Of a stretch of 64,000 nt of DNA, positions 19,631 to 28,499 are shown piece after piece. Within the stretch, counting starts at the first letter, position 1; each line of letters starts with the position of its first letter. The notes under the pieces were generated by a model. That model made no database searches. It was not told where the DNA came from and saw only the letters and a list, made by a program, of their open reading frames with translations. Source of the DNA: Kibdelosporangium sp. MJ126-NF4. GTDB taxonomy: Bacteria; Actinomycetota; Actinomycetes; Mycobacteriales; Pseudonocardiaceae. Location: positions 1,893,045-1,957,044 of the forward strand of contig NZ_CDME01000011.1 of NCBI RefSeq assembly GCF_000826545.1. The letters are read 5' to 3'. The translations under genes and the position numbers were made by a program.

Positions 19631-20459
19631 GCTCGGACAGGTGTTCCAGCAGCAGGCGGCTCAGTCCCTCGTCCGCCTGCTCCGGCAGCCAGTGGCCGAT
19701 GTCCTGGAACATCTCGAAACGGTAGGGACCTTCCACCCACTCCTCGGTGCCCAGCGCCGCCGTCGAGCCGAAGGCCACGTCCTCGGTGCCCCACGCGTAC
19801 AGCGTCGGGACCTTCACCTTGTCCGTCCGCCCGCTGTACTTGATGCCCCGGTACCAGTTCAGCGCCGCGACGAGGGCACCTGGTTCGGAGAGGCGTTCGA
19901 CGTACTCACGGACGTGCTCGCGGGGCACGACGCCCTCGTAGAGCTGTTTGAGCGCCGCCGCGTTGTTGGCCAGCAGTTGTTTCTCCGCGCCGCGGACGTT
20001 CTGCAGCGTCGGGATGTAGGAGGAGCGTTGCTGCTGGTCCTCGTCTGTCTTGAGCGCCCTGGCGTAGGCGCCGGGATGCGGGATCGACACCACGGTGAGC
20101 GTGCGGACGCGGTCGGGGTGCTCGGCCGCCGTGTGCCAGGCGACGTTGCCGCCCCAGTCGTGGCCGACGAGGTCGAACTTCGGCCAGCCCAGCTCGTCGG
20201 CGATCCGGACCACGTCGGCGGCCAGGTCCTCGATGCGGTAGTCCTCGGGGCGTTCCGGGCGCACGTCGGGGGAGTAGCCGCGCTGGTCCGGCGCGATCGC
20301 CCGGTACCCGGCCGCGGACAACGTCGCCAGCTGGTGCCCCCACTGCGTGGACGCCTCGGGGAAGCCGTGCAGCAGCAGGACGCCCCTGCCGTCGTCCGGA
20401 CCGGCCGCCAACGCGTCGAACCTGCCCTGGTCCGTGCTGATCCCGATGTGCTCGATCAC
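19623..20459 (-). CDS. Alpha/beta hydrolase, epoxide hydrolase type
   Basis: 278 residues. The oxyanion motif is LLHGFPEASTQW, and the nucleophile elbow reads GHDWGG with Asp as nucleophile, as in epoxide hydrolases and haloalkane dehalogenases. The catalytic His is in QDIGHWLPEQ. A tyrosine-bearing cap region (about 135-210) favours epoxide hydrolase. It would open an epoxide to a diol in the cytosol. It is the first gene of a two-gene unit with the nucleotidyltransferase; no shared pathway is obvious. Confidence 0.9.
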   Translation of the reverse strand: MIEHIGISTDQGRFDALAAGPDDGRGVLLLHGFPEASTQWGHQLATLSAAGYRAIAPDQRGYSPDVRPERPEDYRIEDLAADVVRIADELGWPKFDLVGHDWGGNVAWHTAAEHPDRVRTLTVVSIPHPGAYARALKTDEDQQQRSSYIPTLQNVRGAEKQLLANNAAALKQLYEGVVPREHVREYVERLSEPGALVAALNWYRGIKYSGRTDKVKVPTLYAWGTEDVAFGSTAALGTEEWVEGPYRFEMFQDIGHWLPEQADEGLSRLLLEHLSEHG

Positions 20460-20529
20460 TCATGGAGTATCCACCCGGGATCACGCCAAGCCGCTCGGGG
20501 CCGGGCGCCGAATGGTTAGGGTGGCTAAC

Positions 20530-21150
20530 GTGTCCGGACCTCATCTGAGCCAGCTCGGTTCCCCCGACCCGCGGGTCGTCGCGCTCCTGCTGCACGGCGG
20601 CCGCGAGCACGGCCCTGGGCCGATGCCGCGCTTCGGGCTGGCCTATCTGCGGATGGTGCCGTTCGCCCGAGACCTCGCGCGGATCGACGGCGTCGCCGTG
20701 TTCCAACTCCGCAACCGTCTTCGTGGATGGAACGAGCCCCGTCTCGACGCCGTTCGGGACGCGCGCTGGGCGCTCGACGAGATCGGCAACCGTTTTCCCG
20801 GTGTTCCCGTCGTTGTCATCGGCCATTCCATGGGCGGGCGGGTGGCGTTCCGGGTCGCCGACGGTCCGGCCGTCACCGCTGTGTGCGCGTTGGCGCCGTG
20901 GTGCGAGCCCAGTGATCCGGTTCAGCAACTCGCCGGGCGGGCCGTGGTCATCGGGCACGGCAGGCTCGACCGCGTCACCGATCCCCGCAAGACCCGTGAC
21001 TACGCACGGCGAGCCGAAGAGGTGGCCGATCGTGTCGATCTCCGGTGGGTCGACGGCGAGACGCACGCGCTGCTGCGCAAGCCCCGCGTGTGGCGTGACC
21101 TGGTACGGGAGTTCACGCATGGTCAGCTGGCGCACTCGCGCGAAGGGTGA
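20530..21150 (+). CDS. Alpha/beta hydrolase (serine type)
   Basis: 206 residues from GTG 20530, chosen for the GGGTGG 5 bases upstream; ATG 20512 in the same frame is an alternative. The motifs VALLLHGGREHG, nucleophile elbow VIGHSMGGRVAF (Ser) and a late His in DGETHALL give a complete triad with the Asp of GRLDRVTD. Short dienelactone-hydrolase-like or esterase-like enzymes have this form. It is divergent from the epoxide hydrolase gene. The substrate is unknown. Confidence 0.85.
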   Translation: MSGPHLSQLGSPDPRVVALLLHGGREHGPGPMPRFGLAYLRMVPFARDLARIDGVAVFQLRNRLRGWNEPRLDAVRDARWALDEIGNRFPGVPVVVIGHSMGGRVAFRVADGPAVTAVCALAPWCEPSDPVQQLAGRAVVIGHGRLDRVTDPRKTRDYARRAEEVADRVDLRWVDGETHALLRKPRVWRDLVREFTHGQLAHSREG

Positions 21151-21236
21151 TCAGGTGACTCCGTAGGGTGGGTGCACGCAACCTCGGCCGGTGGTGTCAC
21201 GTCCTGTGAACATCCTTGAAAGGTCGGGGGACGGAT

Positions 21237-22430
21237 ATGAGGACGAGGATGAGTCACGGGCAGCCGCACGGTCCGAGGGACGGCCAGGCGGGTACCTTCC
21301 GCATTCCGGGACAGGCACCGCAGCCGCGCCAGGACCACAACCGGCAGAACCAGGACTACCAGCGGCAAGCCCGGCGGCAGCCACAGGGTGGTTACCGCCA
21401 GCCGCCGCCGGACGAGCCGCCGGGCCAGGTGCCGTACGGCTCGGGCAGTGCCCGTCCGCCGCGGCGCAAGCGCAGAGTCGGCAAGATCCTGATGATCATC
21501 CTGCTCGTCATCGTCGTGCTGATCGCGGCGACGTGGATCTACCTCGAGTCGGCGTTCAACCGGGTCGACGCGCTGACGGAGTACCCGGGCCGCCCGGCCG
21601 CCGGTGCGGGCACGAACTGGCTGATCGTCGGGTCGGACAGCCGGCAGGGGCTGGACGTCGAGGAGCAGGAGCGACTGGCCACAGGGGACGCCAAGGGACA
21701 GCGCACCGACACGATGATGCTGCTGCACCTGCCGGACAACAACGAGAAGCCGACCATGGTCAGTCTGCTTCGTGACTCCTATGTGGACATTCCAGGCAAG
21801 GGCAAGAACAAGCTGAACGCCGCGTACTCCTTCGGTGGCCCGAAGCTGCTGGCGCAGACAGTGGAGAAGAACACCAACCTGCGCCTCGACCACTACATCG
21901 AGATCGGCTTCGGCGGGTTCGCCAGCGTGGTGGACGCGGTCGGCGGCGTGGAGATGTGCCTCGACAAGCCGCTCAAGGACCCGCTCGCCGGGATCGACCT
22001 GCCCGCCGGGTGCCAGGAGCTCGACGGCGCCAACGCGCTGGGCTACGTCCGGACGCGAGTCGGGCCGCGTGCCGACCTCGACCGCGTGAACCGGCAGCGC
22101 CAGTTCATCTCGGCGCTGATGGACAAGGTCGCCAGCCCTGGCACGGTGCTCAACCCGTTCCGGCTGGTCCCGCTGCTCGCCGACGCGCCGGACGCGATCA
22201 CCCTCGGCGAGGGCGACCACCTGCACAACCTGCCCAGCCTCGGCTTCGCCATCGCGGGCGCCAGCAGCGGATCGACCGTCAGCACGAGCGTGCCGTGGAA
22301 CGCGACCAAGAGCGTCCCCAAGATCGGCTCGGTGCTCGTGTGGGACGAGGCCAAGTGCAAGGCACTGTTCGACGCGCTGCGCAACGACACCGCCGTGCCG
22401 TCCAGCGTGATCACGCTGCCGGGCGGCTGA
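21237..22430 (+). CDS. LCP-family (LytR-CpsA-Psr) cell-wall ligase
   Basis: 397 residues from ATG 21237 after GGGGGACGG. A Pro/Gln/Arg-rich cytoplasmic tail (1-80) and one transmembrane helix (about 82-102) precede the extracytoplasmic LCP domain, with WLIVGSDSR, TDTMMLLHL, SLLRDSYVDIPG and GALGYVRTR-like motifs carrying the conserved Asp and Arg residues. LCP enzymes transfer lipid-linked glycopolymers such as arabinogalactan or teichoic acids to peptidoglycan. It is followed by a strong hairpin and stands as a single gene. Confidence 0.93.
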   Translation: MRTRMSHGQPHGPRDGQAGTFRIPGQAPQPRQDHNRQNQDYQRQARRQPQGGYRQPPPDEPPGQVPYGSGSARPPRRKRRVGKILMIILLVIVVLIAATWIYLESAFNRVDALTEYPGRPAAGAGTNWLIVGSDSRQGLDVEEQERLATGDAKGQRTDTMMLLHLPDNNEKPTMVSLLRDSYVDIPGKGKNKLNAAYSFGGPKLLAQTVEKNTNLRLDHYIEIGFGGFASVVDAVGGVEMCLDKPLKDPLAGIDLPAGCQELDGANALGYVRTRVGPRADLDRVNRQRQFISALMDKVASPGTVLNPFRLVPLLADAPDAITLGEGDHLHNLPSLGFAIAGASSGSTVSTSVPWNATKSVPKIGSVLVWDEAKCKALFDALRNDTAVPSSVITLPGG

Positions 22431-22438
22431 TGCGCTGA

Positions 22439-22480
22439 CGACTGACACCTGGCCATCCCGAGATGGCCAGGTGTCAGTCG
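22439..22480. terminator. Perfect 19-bp hairpin between convergent genes
   Basis: CGACTGACACCTGGCCATC pairs with its exact complement across a 4-base loop CCGA. It lies between the LCP gene (plus) and the STAS gene (minus), so it can end transcription from both sides. There is no long T-run on either strand. Confidence 0.85.
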
Positions 22481-22502
22481 AGCGATTCGAGGTGGGAACG
22501 GC

Positions 22503-22859
22503 TCAGTCCAGCGCCCCGGCGAGGTCGGGGTAGACAGGCAGCATCTCCTGCATACCGGCGATCTCGATGGACCGCAGCACCGCGCGGCCGGCGGCCACCA
22601 GCCGCACCTGGACGCCCGCCTGCTCGCCGCGCTGGCGGACGTCCAGCAGCACGGCGAGTCCGGCGGAGCCGAAGAACGTCACGTCGGACAGGTCGACAAC
22701 CAGGCGACTGTTGGCCGACTCGATCGCCTGGTCGCACGCCTCCGCCAGCACGGGCGCGGTGCTCATGTCGATCTCGCCGGTCACGTGCAGCACGACCGCG
22801 AGGCCTGCCACCCGCCGGTCCACCCGCAACGGGTCGTCTGACGTCGAACCTTTGCTCAC
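22503..22859 (-). CDS. STAS-domain anti-sigma factor antagonist
   Basis: 118 residues from GTG 22859. The whole chain is one STAS domain (LHVTGEIDMSTAP, then VVDLSDVTFFGSAGLAVLLDV), with the candidate phosphoserine in FFGSAGL, as in SpoIIAA/RsbV. In its dephosphorylated form such a protein binds an anti-sigma kinase and frees a sigma factor. It follows the RsbW-like gene by 9 bases and is probably its partner. Confidence 0.9.
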   Translation of the reverse strand: MSKGSTSDDPLRVDRRVAGLAVVLHVTGEIDMSTAPVLAEACDQAIESANSRLVVDLSDVTFFGSAGLAVLLDVRQRGEQAGVQVRLVAAGRAVLRSIEIAGMQEMLPVYPDLAGALD

Positions 22860-22868
22860 ACGGGTGTT

Positions 22869-23411
22869 CTACCGCAGCCCGTGCGGACCGGCGTCCCTGG
22901 GTGGTTCTCCCGGGCGGTTCAGCTTGGACAGCAGCCGCTCGAAGAACTCGTCGTCCACGTCCGCGGCCTCCGGTTCCGCGCCGCCGCCCGCGCTCTGCGG
23001 CGGCTTGCGGCGTTCCCGCCGGGGTAGCGGCACCGCTGAGGCGTTCATCCCGGTCGGCAGGGCCACCTCGCACCAGATCAGGTTTCCGCCGCCCTGCAGC
23101 GACATCACCCCGGCTTTCCGGCCTGCCAGCGTGTCGGGCACGACGGGCGGCAGCAGAGCCGCGTCCTCGACCTCGATCACCAGGACGTCACCGTGCAGTC
23201 GTAACCGCAATGTGATGAAACCGGGTACTTTCGAGTCGCTGCGCCGCACCACGGCACGCACGACCTCGCAGGCCACGTCGCTGGCCTCGTCCTGCATCTG
23301 CCGCAGCGACCACTCGGTGAGCGCGAATCTGACGAACATGTCCGCGCAGTTCACAGCGGTCGGTAACGCGACCAGTCGCAGATCATCGACCTGCGTCGTC
23401 TGCGGGTTCAC
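22869..23411 (-). CDS. RsbW-like ATP-binding anti-sigma protein (degenerate)
   Basis: 180 residues. The N-terminal 120 residues look like a GHKL ATPase of the RsbW/SpoIIAB type (helix LTEWSLRQMQDEASDVACEVV, strand LRLRLHGDVLVIEVED, then MSLQGGGNLIWCEVALP). The N-box, normally with an Asn (ELVTNAV-like), reads EVVRAVVRRS, and the glycine-rich boxes are weak, so kinase activity is doubtful. A charged tail (about 125-180) is extra. It is the first gene of a pair with the STAS protein. Confidence 0.8.
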   Translation of the reverse strand: MNPQTTQVDDLRLVALPTAVNCADMFVRFALTEWSLRQMQDEASDVACEVVRAVVRRSDSKVPGFITLRLRLHGDVLVIEVEDAALLPPVVPDTLAGRKAGVMSLQGGGNLIWCEVALPTGMNASAVPLPRRERRKPPQSAGGGAEPEAADVDDEFFERLLSKLNRPGEPPRDAGPHGLR

Positions 23412-23504
23412 CCTGCTGCCTCCTCGCGCGCGTCACCCGAACGGCCGTATCTTGCCCACATAAACTCGCGTTGCGGTAGCCAGGGTTATCCAATTCTTAC
23501 CGAG

Positions 23505-24374
23505 GTGATCCGTTTGATCCGCGCTATTGGGCTTGTTCTGCACCCTCGCCGGGACTGTGTCCCGGTGATCGAGACAATCACGGCGTGGGCGCAGGCCCGG
23601 CAGACCGATGTGTTCGGCCTGGCCGAGGAGGTCGTACGGGCCAACGGCCTGGTGAAGCCGGTGACCGAGGACGAGCTCCCCGAACGAGCGGATCTTATCG
23701 TCAGCCTCGGTGGCGACGGCACGATGCTCCGCGCTTTCCGCCTCGGCAACCGGATCCCGGTGCTCGGGGTGAACCTCGGCAGGCTCGGTTTCCTGGCGGA
23801 AGTCGACGTCCCGGAGCTCGGCAGCGCGCTGAGCGCGATCGACGACCACCGGTTCACGGTCGAGACGAGATCAGCCTTGTGCGCGACCATGGGCGAGAAG
23901 GACTTCGTCGCGTTCAACGACATCGCGCTGGTCAGAGTGCCCGGCCACGGGATGACCGAGGTGATACTGCACGTCGAAGGTCACCCGTTCGTGGAGTACG
24001 CGGCCGACGCGGTCGTGGTGGCCACTCCGACGGGCTCCACGGCGTACAACTTCGCCGCGGGCGGGCCGATCGTGTCCCCGCGCGCCGAAGGCCTCCTGGT
24101 GACGCCCGCGGCGCCGCACTCGGCGTTCAACCGGGCGCTGTTCCTGTCGACGAACGAGAAGCTCGCGCTGGAGGTGGCGGCGGGCAGCAGCGAGGTGGCC
24201 ATGGAGGCGGACGGCAGGCTGATCGGCCGGGTTCAGCCGGGCACGATGATCGACCTGATGGCGCTGCCGGGCGCGGCGAAGGTGGTGCGGCTCGGCCGGA
24301 CCACCTTCTACCAGCGCACCCAGCGCAAGTTCCGCCTGATCGGCTCGGCCACCAGCGAGGACTTCACCTGCTGA
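23505..24374 (+). CDS. nadK: NAD kinase
   Basis: 289 residues from GTG 23505; TTG 23514, which has GAGGTGAT upstream, could be the true start. The GGDGTML motif (residues 69-75) and the second conserved block NFAAGGPIVSP, with TGSTAYN just before it, define the NAD kinase family. It phosphorylates NAD to NADP in the cytosol. The C-terminal TTFYQRTQRKFRL region is also typical. In many actinobacteria nadK lies next to recN; here it stands alone between regulators and a secreted protein. Confidence 0.93.
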   Translation: MIRLIRAIGLVLHPRRDCVPVIETITAWAQARQTDVFGLAEEVVRANGLVKPVTEDELPERADLIVSLGGDGTMLRAFRLGNRIPVLGVNLGRLGFLAEVDVPELGSALSAIDDHRFTVETRSALCATMGEKDFVAFNDIALVRVPGHGMTEVILHVEGHPFVEYAADAVVVATPTGSTAYNFAAGGPIVSPRAEGLLVTPAAPHSAFNRALFLSTNEKLALEVAAGSSEVAMEADGRLIGRVQPGTMIDLMALPGAAKVVRLGRTTFYQRTQRKFRLIGSATSEDFTC

Positions 24375-24388
24375 TCCCCAGCTCGCGA

Positions 24389-24434
24389 CTCGTGAGTGTT
24401 TAAGCCGGTTAGAACCCGCCCAAACACTCACGAG
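24389..24434 (+). terminator. Hairpin after NAD kinase, related to that at 2867
   Basis: A stem of 13 perfect pairs (CTCGTGAGTGTTT with AAACACTCACGAG), extended imperfectly, around the loop TTAGAA. Downstream bases are AT-rich (GGCTTTATTTACAGC), fitting a plus-strand terminator for nadK. The CGTGAGTG start and GGTTAG-A loop recur in the 2867-2908 hairpin. Confidence 0.75.
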
Positions 24435-24463
24435 GCTTTATTTACAGCTTTTATTTAGACTCG

Positions 24464-24493
24464 TTGACACGATTGGTTTGAACCACTTAGAGT
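24464..24493 (+). promoter_or_regulatory. Vegetative promoter with a palindrome in the spacer
   Basis: TTGACA (24464-24469) and TAGAGT (24488-24493) are separated by 18 bases and match actinomycete housekeeping -35 and -10 boxes. The spacer contains TGGTTTGAACCA (24474-24485), a 5+5 inverted repeat that could bind a repressor. The RICIN-domain gene starts about 70 bases downstream. Confidence 0.7.
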
Positions 24494-24562
24494 CCGGGAC
24501 CACGATCCGCCCACCCTGCACTCCGAGACAGCCGCAGCGACGCGGCAGATGGAGGGACCATC

Positions 24563-26788
24563 GTGTTCTTGGCCGTGGTCGCGCGTACCCGCGCGACCAG
24601 AGTCATCACTTACGCCATGGCCGTTGTCGGCTTTGTCGCTGCCTACCTGACGGTGATCACCGTGGTGGCAGCACCCCAGGCGAGCGCGGCAATCGATCCC
24701 GCACAGTGGTACAGCGTCACGAGTGCCAACAGTGGCAAGTGCGTGGACGCGCGCGGCGCCGCCACCGCCAACGGCACCGCCGTGCAGCAGTACGCCTGCA
24801 ACAACTCCGGCTCGCAGCAGTGGCAGTTCCAGCCGACAAGCAACGGCTTCCACCGCGTCAACTCCCGCAACGTCACCACGCAGGTCTGGGACGTGTCCGA
24901 CGTGTCCACAGCGGACAGCGCGCCGATCCACCTGTGGGCCTACGGCGGCGGCAACAACCAGCAGTGGCAGGCGGTGGAGGAGGCCGGTGGCGCCTACCAC
25001 TTCGTCTCCCGCCACAGCGGCAAATGCCTCGACGTCCCCGGTGCGTCCACTGCGGACAGCCAGCAACTGCAGCAGTACACGTGCAACAACACCGCTGCCC
25101 AGTCGTTCACACTGACCCCGGTCAGCAGCGAGCCACCACCGGGAGGCGACATCGACCTCGGCCCGAACACCCACGTCTTCGACCCGTCGATGTCCTCCTC
25201 GGCGATCCAGAGCAGGCTGAACACCGTGTTCGGCCAGCAGGAACGCGCGCAGTTCGGGCAGAACCGGGTGGCGCTGCTGTTCAAACCCGGCAGCTACAAC
25301 GTCAACGCCAACATCGGCTTCTTCACCCAGATAGCAGGTCTCGGGTTCACCCCCGACTCTGTGAACATCAACGGCGCGGTGCACGTCGAGGCCGACTGGT
25401 TCGGCGGCAACGCCACCCAGAACTTCTGGCGGTCGGCGGAGAACCTCTCGGTCACGCCGACCGGTGGCACGGACCGCTGGGCGGTGTCCCAGGCGGCGCC
25501 GTACCGCCGGATGCACGTGCGTGGCAACCTGCTGCTCGACGACGGCGGGTGGTCCAGCGGTGGCTGGATGTCCGACTCCCTGATCGACGGCCAGGTCCGC
25601 TCCGGCTCCCAGCAGCAGTGGGTCTCCCGCAACACCCAGTGGGGCAGCTGGACCGGCTCGAACTGGAACATGGTGTTCGTCGGCGCGGCCAACGCACCGG
25701 CGGGCAACTACCCGAACCCGCCGTACACCCGGATCGCCCAGACACCGATCGTGCGGGAGAAACCGTTCCTGTACATCGACGGCGCGGGCAAGTACCAGGT
25801 GTTCGTGCCCGCGATCCGGCAGAACACCACCGGGATCACCTGGCAGGGCACGCAACCCGGCCAGTCGCTGCCGATCGACCAGTTCCACGTCGTCAAACCG
25901 GGCGCGACCGCGCAGCAGATCAACGCACAGCTGGCGGCGGGCAAGAACCTGCTGTTCACGCCGGGTGTCTACCGCGTCAACGAGACCATCCGCGTGACGA
26001 GGCCGGACACTGTCGTGCTCGGCCTCGGCCTGGCCACGCTGGTGCCGGAGAACGGCGTCACCGCGATGTCGGTGGCCGATGTGGACGGTGTGAAGGTCGC
26101 GGGCATCATGTTCGACGCCAACGTGACCAACTCTAACCTGCTGATGGAGGTCGGCCCGCCCGGCTCGAACGCCGACCACGCGGCCAACCCGACATCACTG
26201 CACGACGTGTTCTTCCGCGTCGGCGGTCCCTGGGTCGGCAAGGCGACCACGAGCCTGACCGTCAACAGCCACAACGTGATCGGTGACCACACGTGGGTCT
26301 GGCGAGCCGACCACGCGGACAACGGCGTCCCGACCGGCTGGTATCAGAACACCGGTCGCAACGGCCTGATCGTCAACGGGAACAACGTCACGTTCTACGG
26401 CCTGTTCGTCGAGCACTACCAGCAGTACAACGTGATCTGGAACGGCCAGGGCGGCAGGACGTACTTCTTCCAGAACGAACTGCCCTACGACCCACCGAGC
26501 CAGGGCGAGTACATGAACGGCTCGACCAGAGGCTGGGCCGCCTACAAAGTGGGCGACAACGTGACCAGCCATGAGGCGTGGGGCCTCGGCTCCTACGTGT
26601 TCTTCAACGTCAACCGCAGTGTCGTGGCGGAACGGGCGTTCGAGGTGCCGAACAACCCGAATGTGCGCCTGCACAACGTGGTGGGCGTGTCACTGGGCGG
26701 GGGAGTCGGGACGATCAACCGCCTGATCAACAACACCGCGGGCCCGGTCAACACCGGCACACCGGTCAACGTGATCAACTACCCGTAA
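24563..26788 (+). CDS. Secreted RICIN-domain protein with beta-helix (GH55-like) region
   Basis: 741 residues from GTG 24563, 6 bases after TGGAGGGA. A signal peptide (about 1-43, hydrophobic core AVVGFVAAYLTVITVVAA) is followed by a ricin-type beta-trefoil lectin domain (about 45-190, QxW repeats in SQQWQF and NQQWQAV). The remaining 530 residues have repeated short strands with Asn- and Gly-rich turns, like right-handed parallel beta-helix carbohydrate-active proteins of the GH55/pectate-lyase type. Similar chains are often annotated only as hypothetical or adenylyl cyclase. A polysaccharide target is likely; the reaction is not known. Confidence 0.8.
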   Translation: MFLAVVARTRATRVITYAMAVVGFVAAYLTVITVVAAPQASAAIDPAQWYSVTSANSGKCVDARGAATANGTAVQQYACNNSGSQQWQFQPTSNGFHRVNSRNVTTQVWDVSDVSTADSAPIHLWAYGGGNNQQWQAVEEAGGAYHFVSRHSGKCLDVPGASTADSQQLQQYTCNNTAAQSFTLTPVSSEPPPGGDIDLGPNTHVFDPSMSSSAIQSRLNTVFGQQERAQFGQNRVALLFKPGSYNVNANIGFFTQIAGLGFTPDSVNINGAVHVEADWFGGNATQNFWRSAENLSVTPTGGTDRWAVSQAAPYRRMHVRGNLLLDDGGWSSGGWMSDSLIDGQVRSGSQQQWVSRNTQWGSWTGSNWNMVFVGAANAPAGNYPNPPYTRIAQTPIVREKPFLYIDGAGKYQVFVPAIRQNTTGITWQGTQPGQSLPIDQFHVVKPGATAQQINAQLAAGKNLLFTPGVYRVNETIRVTRPDTVVLGLGLATLVPENGVTAMSVADVDGVKVAGIMFDANVTNSNLLMEVGPPGSNADHAANPTSLHDVFFRVGGPWVGKATTSLTVNSHNVIGDHTWVWRADHADNGVPTGWYQNTGRNGLIVNGNNVTFYGLFVEHYQQYNVIWNGQGGRTYFFQNELPYDPPSQGEYMNGSTRGWAAYKVGDNVTSHEAWGLGSYVFFNVNRSVVAERAFEVPNNPNVRLHNVVGVSLGGGVGTINRLINNTAGPVNTGTPVNVINYP

Positions 26789-26803
26789 CCCGTCAACGAC
26801 CGC

Positions 26804-26849
26804 AGGCACAGCGAAAGGCGCGCCACCCGGCGCGCCTTTCGCTCTGCCT
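26804..26849. terminator. Bidirectional 21-bp hairpin terminator
   Basis: AGGCACAGCGAAAGGCGCGCC pairs with its complement, with one C:C mismatch, around the loop ACCC. It lies between the convergent RICIN-domain (plus) and SRPBCC (minus) genes. Confidence 0.85.
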
Positions 26850-26873
26850 GAACGAACTTACCTGAACGAGAGG

Positions 26874-27344
26874 TCACTCACCGCGCTGCGGCGCACGGCC
26901 GACTTCACCGCGCCACGCGCCGGTCTCCTGACCCCTGCCTTCGATGAACTCCTTGAACCGAGCCAGATCGCCCTTCACCTTGCGGTCGATCACGCCCAGT
27001 CCGGCGCCGACCTTCTCGGTGAACGTGTCCGGGTCGTACTCCATCTGCACGTTCACGCGGGTGTTCTCGGCGTCGATGCGGTGGAACGTCACCACACCGC
27101 CCTGCTTCTGCCCGTCCACCGCGCGCCACGCGACGCGCTCCTCCGGGTGCTGTTCGGTGATCTGCGCGTCGAACTCCCTGCGGACACCGCCGATGGTGGT
27201 CTCCCAGTGTGTCAGCGTGTCGTTCACCTGGACGACACGGTCGACGCCGTCCATGAAGTACGGGAACGACTCGAACTGCGTCCACTGGTTGTACGCGGTG
27301 GAAACCGGGACACGCACGTCGATCGATTCCTGAATGGTCGTCAC
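26874..27344 (-). CDS. SRPBCC-family (cyclase/dehydrase-like) protein
   Basis: 156 residues from GTG 27344, preceded by GGAGG at 7 bases; ATG 27383 gives a 169-residue form. The START-like fold is suggested by SIDVRVPVSTAYNQWTQFESFPYFM and the middle strand pattern WETTIGGVRREFDAQI. Such small proteins bind hydrophobic ligands or act as polyketide cyclase homologues. It ends beyond a hairpin shared with the RICIN gene and lies just downstream of, and on the same strand as, acetate kinase starting at 28499 (stop 27387); it may be read from that operon. Confidence 0.82.
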   Translation of the reverse strand: MTTIQESIDVRVPVSTAYNQWTQFESFPYFMDGVDRVVQVNDTLTHWETTIGGVRREFDAQITEQHPEERVAWRAVDGQKQGGVVTFHRIDAENTRVNVQMEYDPDTFTEKVGAGLGVIDRKVKGDLARFKEFIEGRGQETGAWRGEVGRAPQRGE

Positions 27345-27386
27345 TCGGGTGCCTCCAGTGGTCTTGTTTTCTCCTGCACTCATCGG

Positions 27387-28499
27387 CTACCCGGTCACAG
27401 CCCGTTCACACTCCCTGGCGATCTGCAGCTCCTCACGCGGTTGCACCGCGAGCACCTGAACCGGGGCGAGCGGCGACGACAGCACGTCGTCGGTCGTGGG
27501 ATTGCCGCCAGCCAGGTTCGCGGGAACACCGAGCATGGTCAGGTCCCGGCAGATCGCCTGGCGCACTTCCGGCTGGTCCCAGCCGATCTCCCCGGTGAAC
27601 ACCAGTGCGTCCAGTGTGGGCAGTGCCACCGCCATCGCGGCGAGCGACTGGCTGACCCGTCGGGTGAAGACGTCGAGCGCGAGCCTGGCCCGGTCGTCGC
27701 CGTCCGCCGCGGCACGCACGAGATCCCGTGTGTCGCCGGAACTCCCGGACAGGCCGAGCAGACCGGACCGGTGGTACAGGCCGTCGCGCAGCTCGTCGGC
27801 GGGGATCCGGTCGAGCAGCCACAGCAGCATGCCCGGATCGACGCTGCCCGACCTGGTGCTCATCGGCACGCCCGCCAGCGGCGTGAAGCCCATCGACGTG
27901 TCCACACTGGATCCCTCGCGCACCGCGCAGACCGAGCACCCGCCGCCCAGGTGTGCGAGCAGGAGGTGCAACGACTCCACCGGCCGGTTCAACACTGTAG
28001 CGGCCCGTGCGGTCGCCCAGGCGTAGGACAGCCCGTGGAAACCGTAGCGGCGGAGGCCGTGCTCCCGGCGCCACGGCTCGGGAAGCGGGTACGTGGCCGA
28101 CACGTCCGGCAGACCGGCGTGGAAAGCGGTGTCCGGGCACAACACATGTGGCACATCGGGCAGCTTCTTGCGCGCGGCCTCCAGTATCTCCAAGGTGACC
28201 GGGACGTGCGCCGGTGCCAGTGCGGCGGCCGTGCGCGCGTGCTCGATCGCCGAGTCGTCGACCACGGTCGGTGAACGCAGGTGCGGGCCGCCGTGGACGA
28301 GCCGGTGGCCGACCGCGTCCACCGGCTGGTCCACCTCGTCGAGCAGGTCACCCAGTGTCCTGGCCGCGGACTCGGAGTCCGGCTTGTCCGTGCTGGTGGC
28401 CGACGCCAGTACCTGCTCGGTCCCGGTATCGACCACGTGCAGCCGCAGGCTGTGCGAGCCAGGGTTGACGGTGAGTACCGCTGTTGTGTCGGCGGTCAT
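27387..28499 (-). CDS. ackA: Acetate kinase
   Basis: 370 residues, slightly shorter than the usual 390-400. Family motifs are present: VLTVNPGSHSLRL at the N-terminus, VGHRLVHGG, CPDTAFH, RYGFHGLSY, and LLLAHLGGGCSVCAVREGSSVDTSMGF. It converts acetyl phosphate and ADP to acetate and ATP. Its ATG overlaps the phosphoketolase stop by 4 bases (ATGA), so the two are translated together. This fits capture of the phosphoketolase product as ATP. Confidence 0.93.
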   Translation of the reverse strand: MTADTTAVLTVNPGSHSLRLHVVDTGTEQVLASATSTDKPDSESAARTLGDLLDEVDQPVDAVGHRLVHGGPHLRSPTVVDDSAIEHARTAAALAPAHVPVTLEILEAARKKLPDVPHVLCPDTAFHAGLPDVSATYPLPEPWRREHGLRRYGFHGLSYAWATARAATVLNRPVESLHLLLAHLGGGCSVCAVREGSSVDTSMGFTPLAGVPMSTRSGSVDPGMLLWLLDRIPADELRDGLYHRSGLLGLSGSSGDTRDLVRAAADGDDRARLALDVFTRRVSQSLAAMAVALPTLDALVFTGEIGWDQPEVRQAICRDLTMLGVPANLAGGNPTTDDVLSSPLAPVQVLAVQPREELQIARECERAVTG

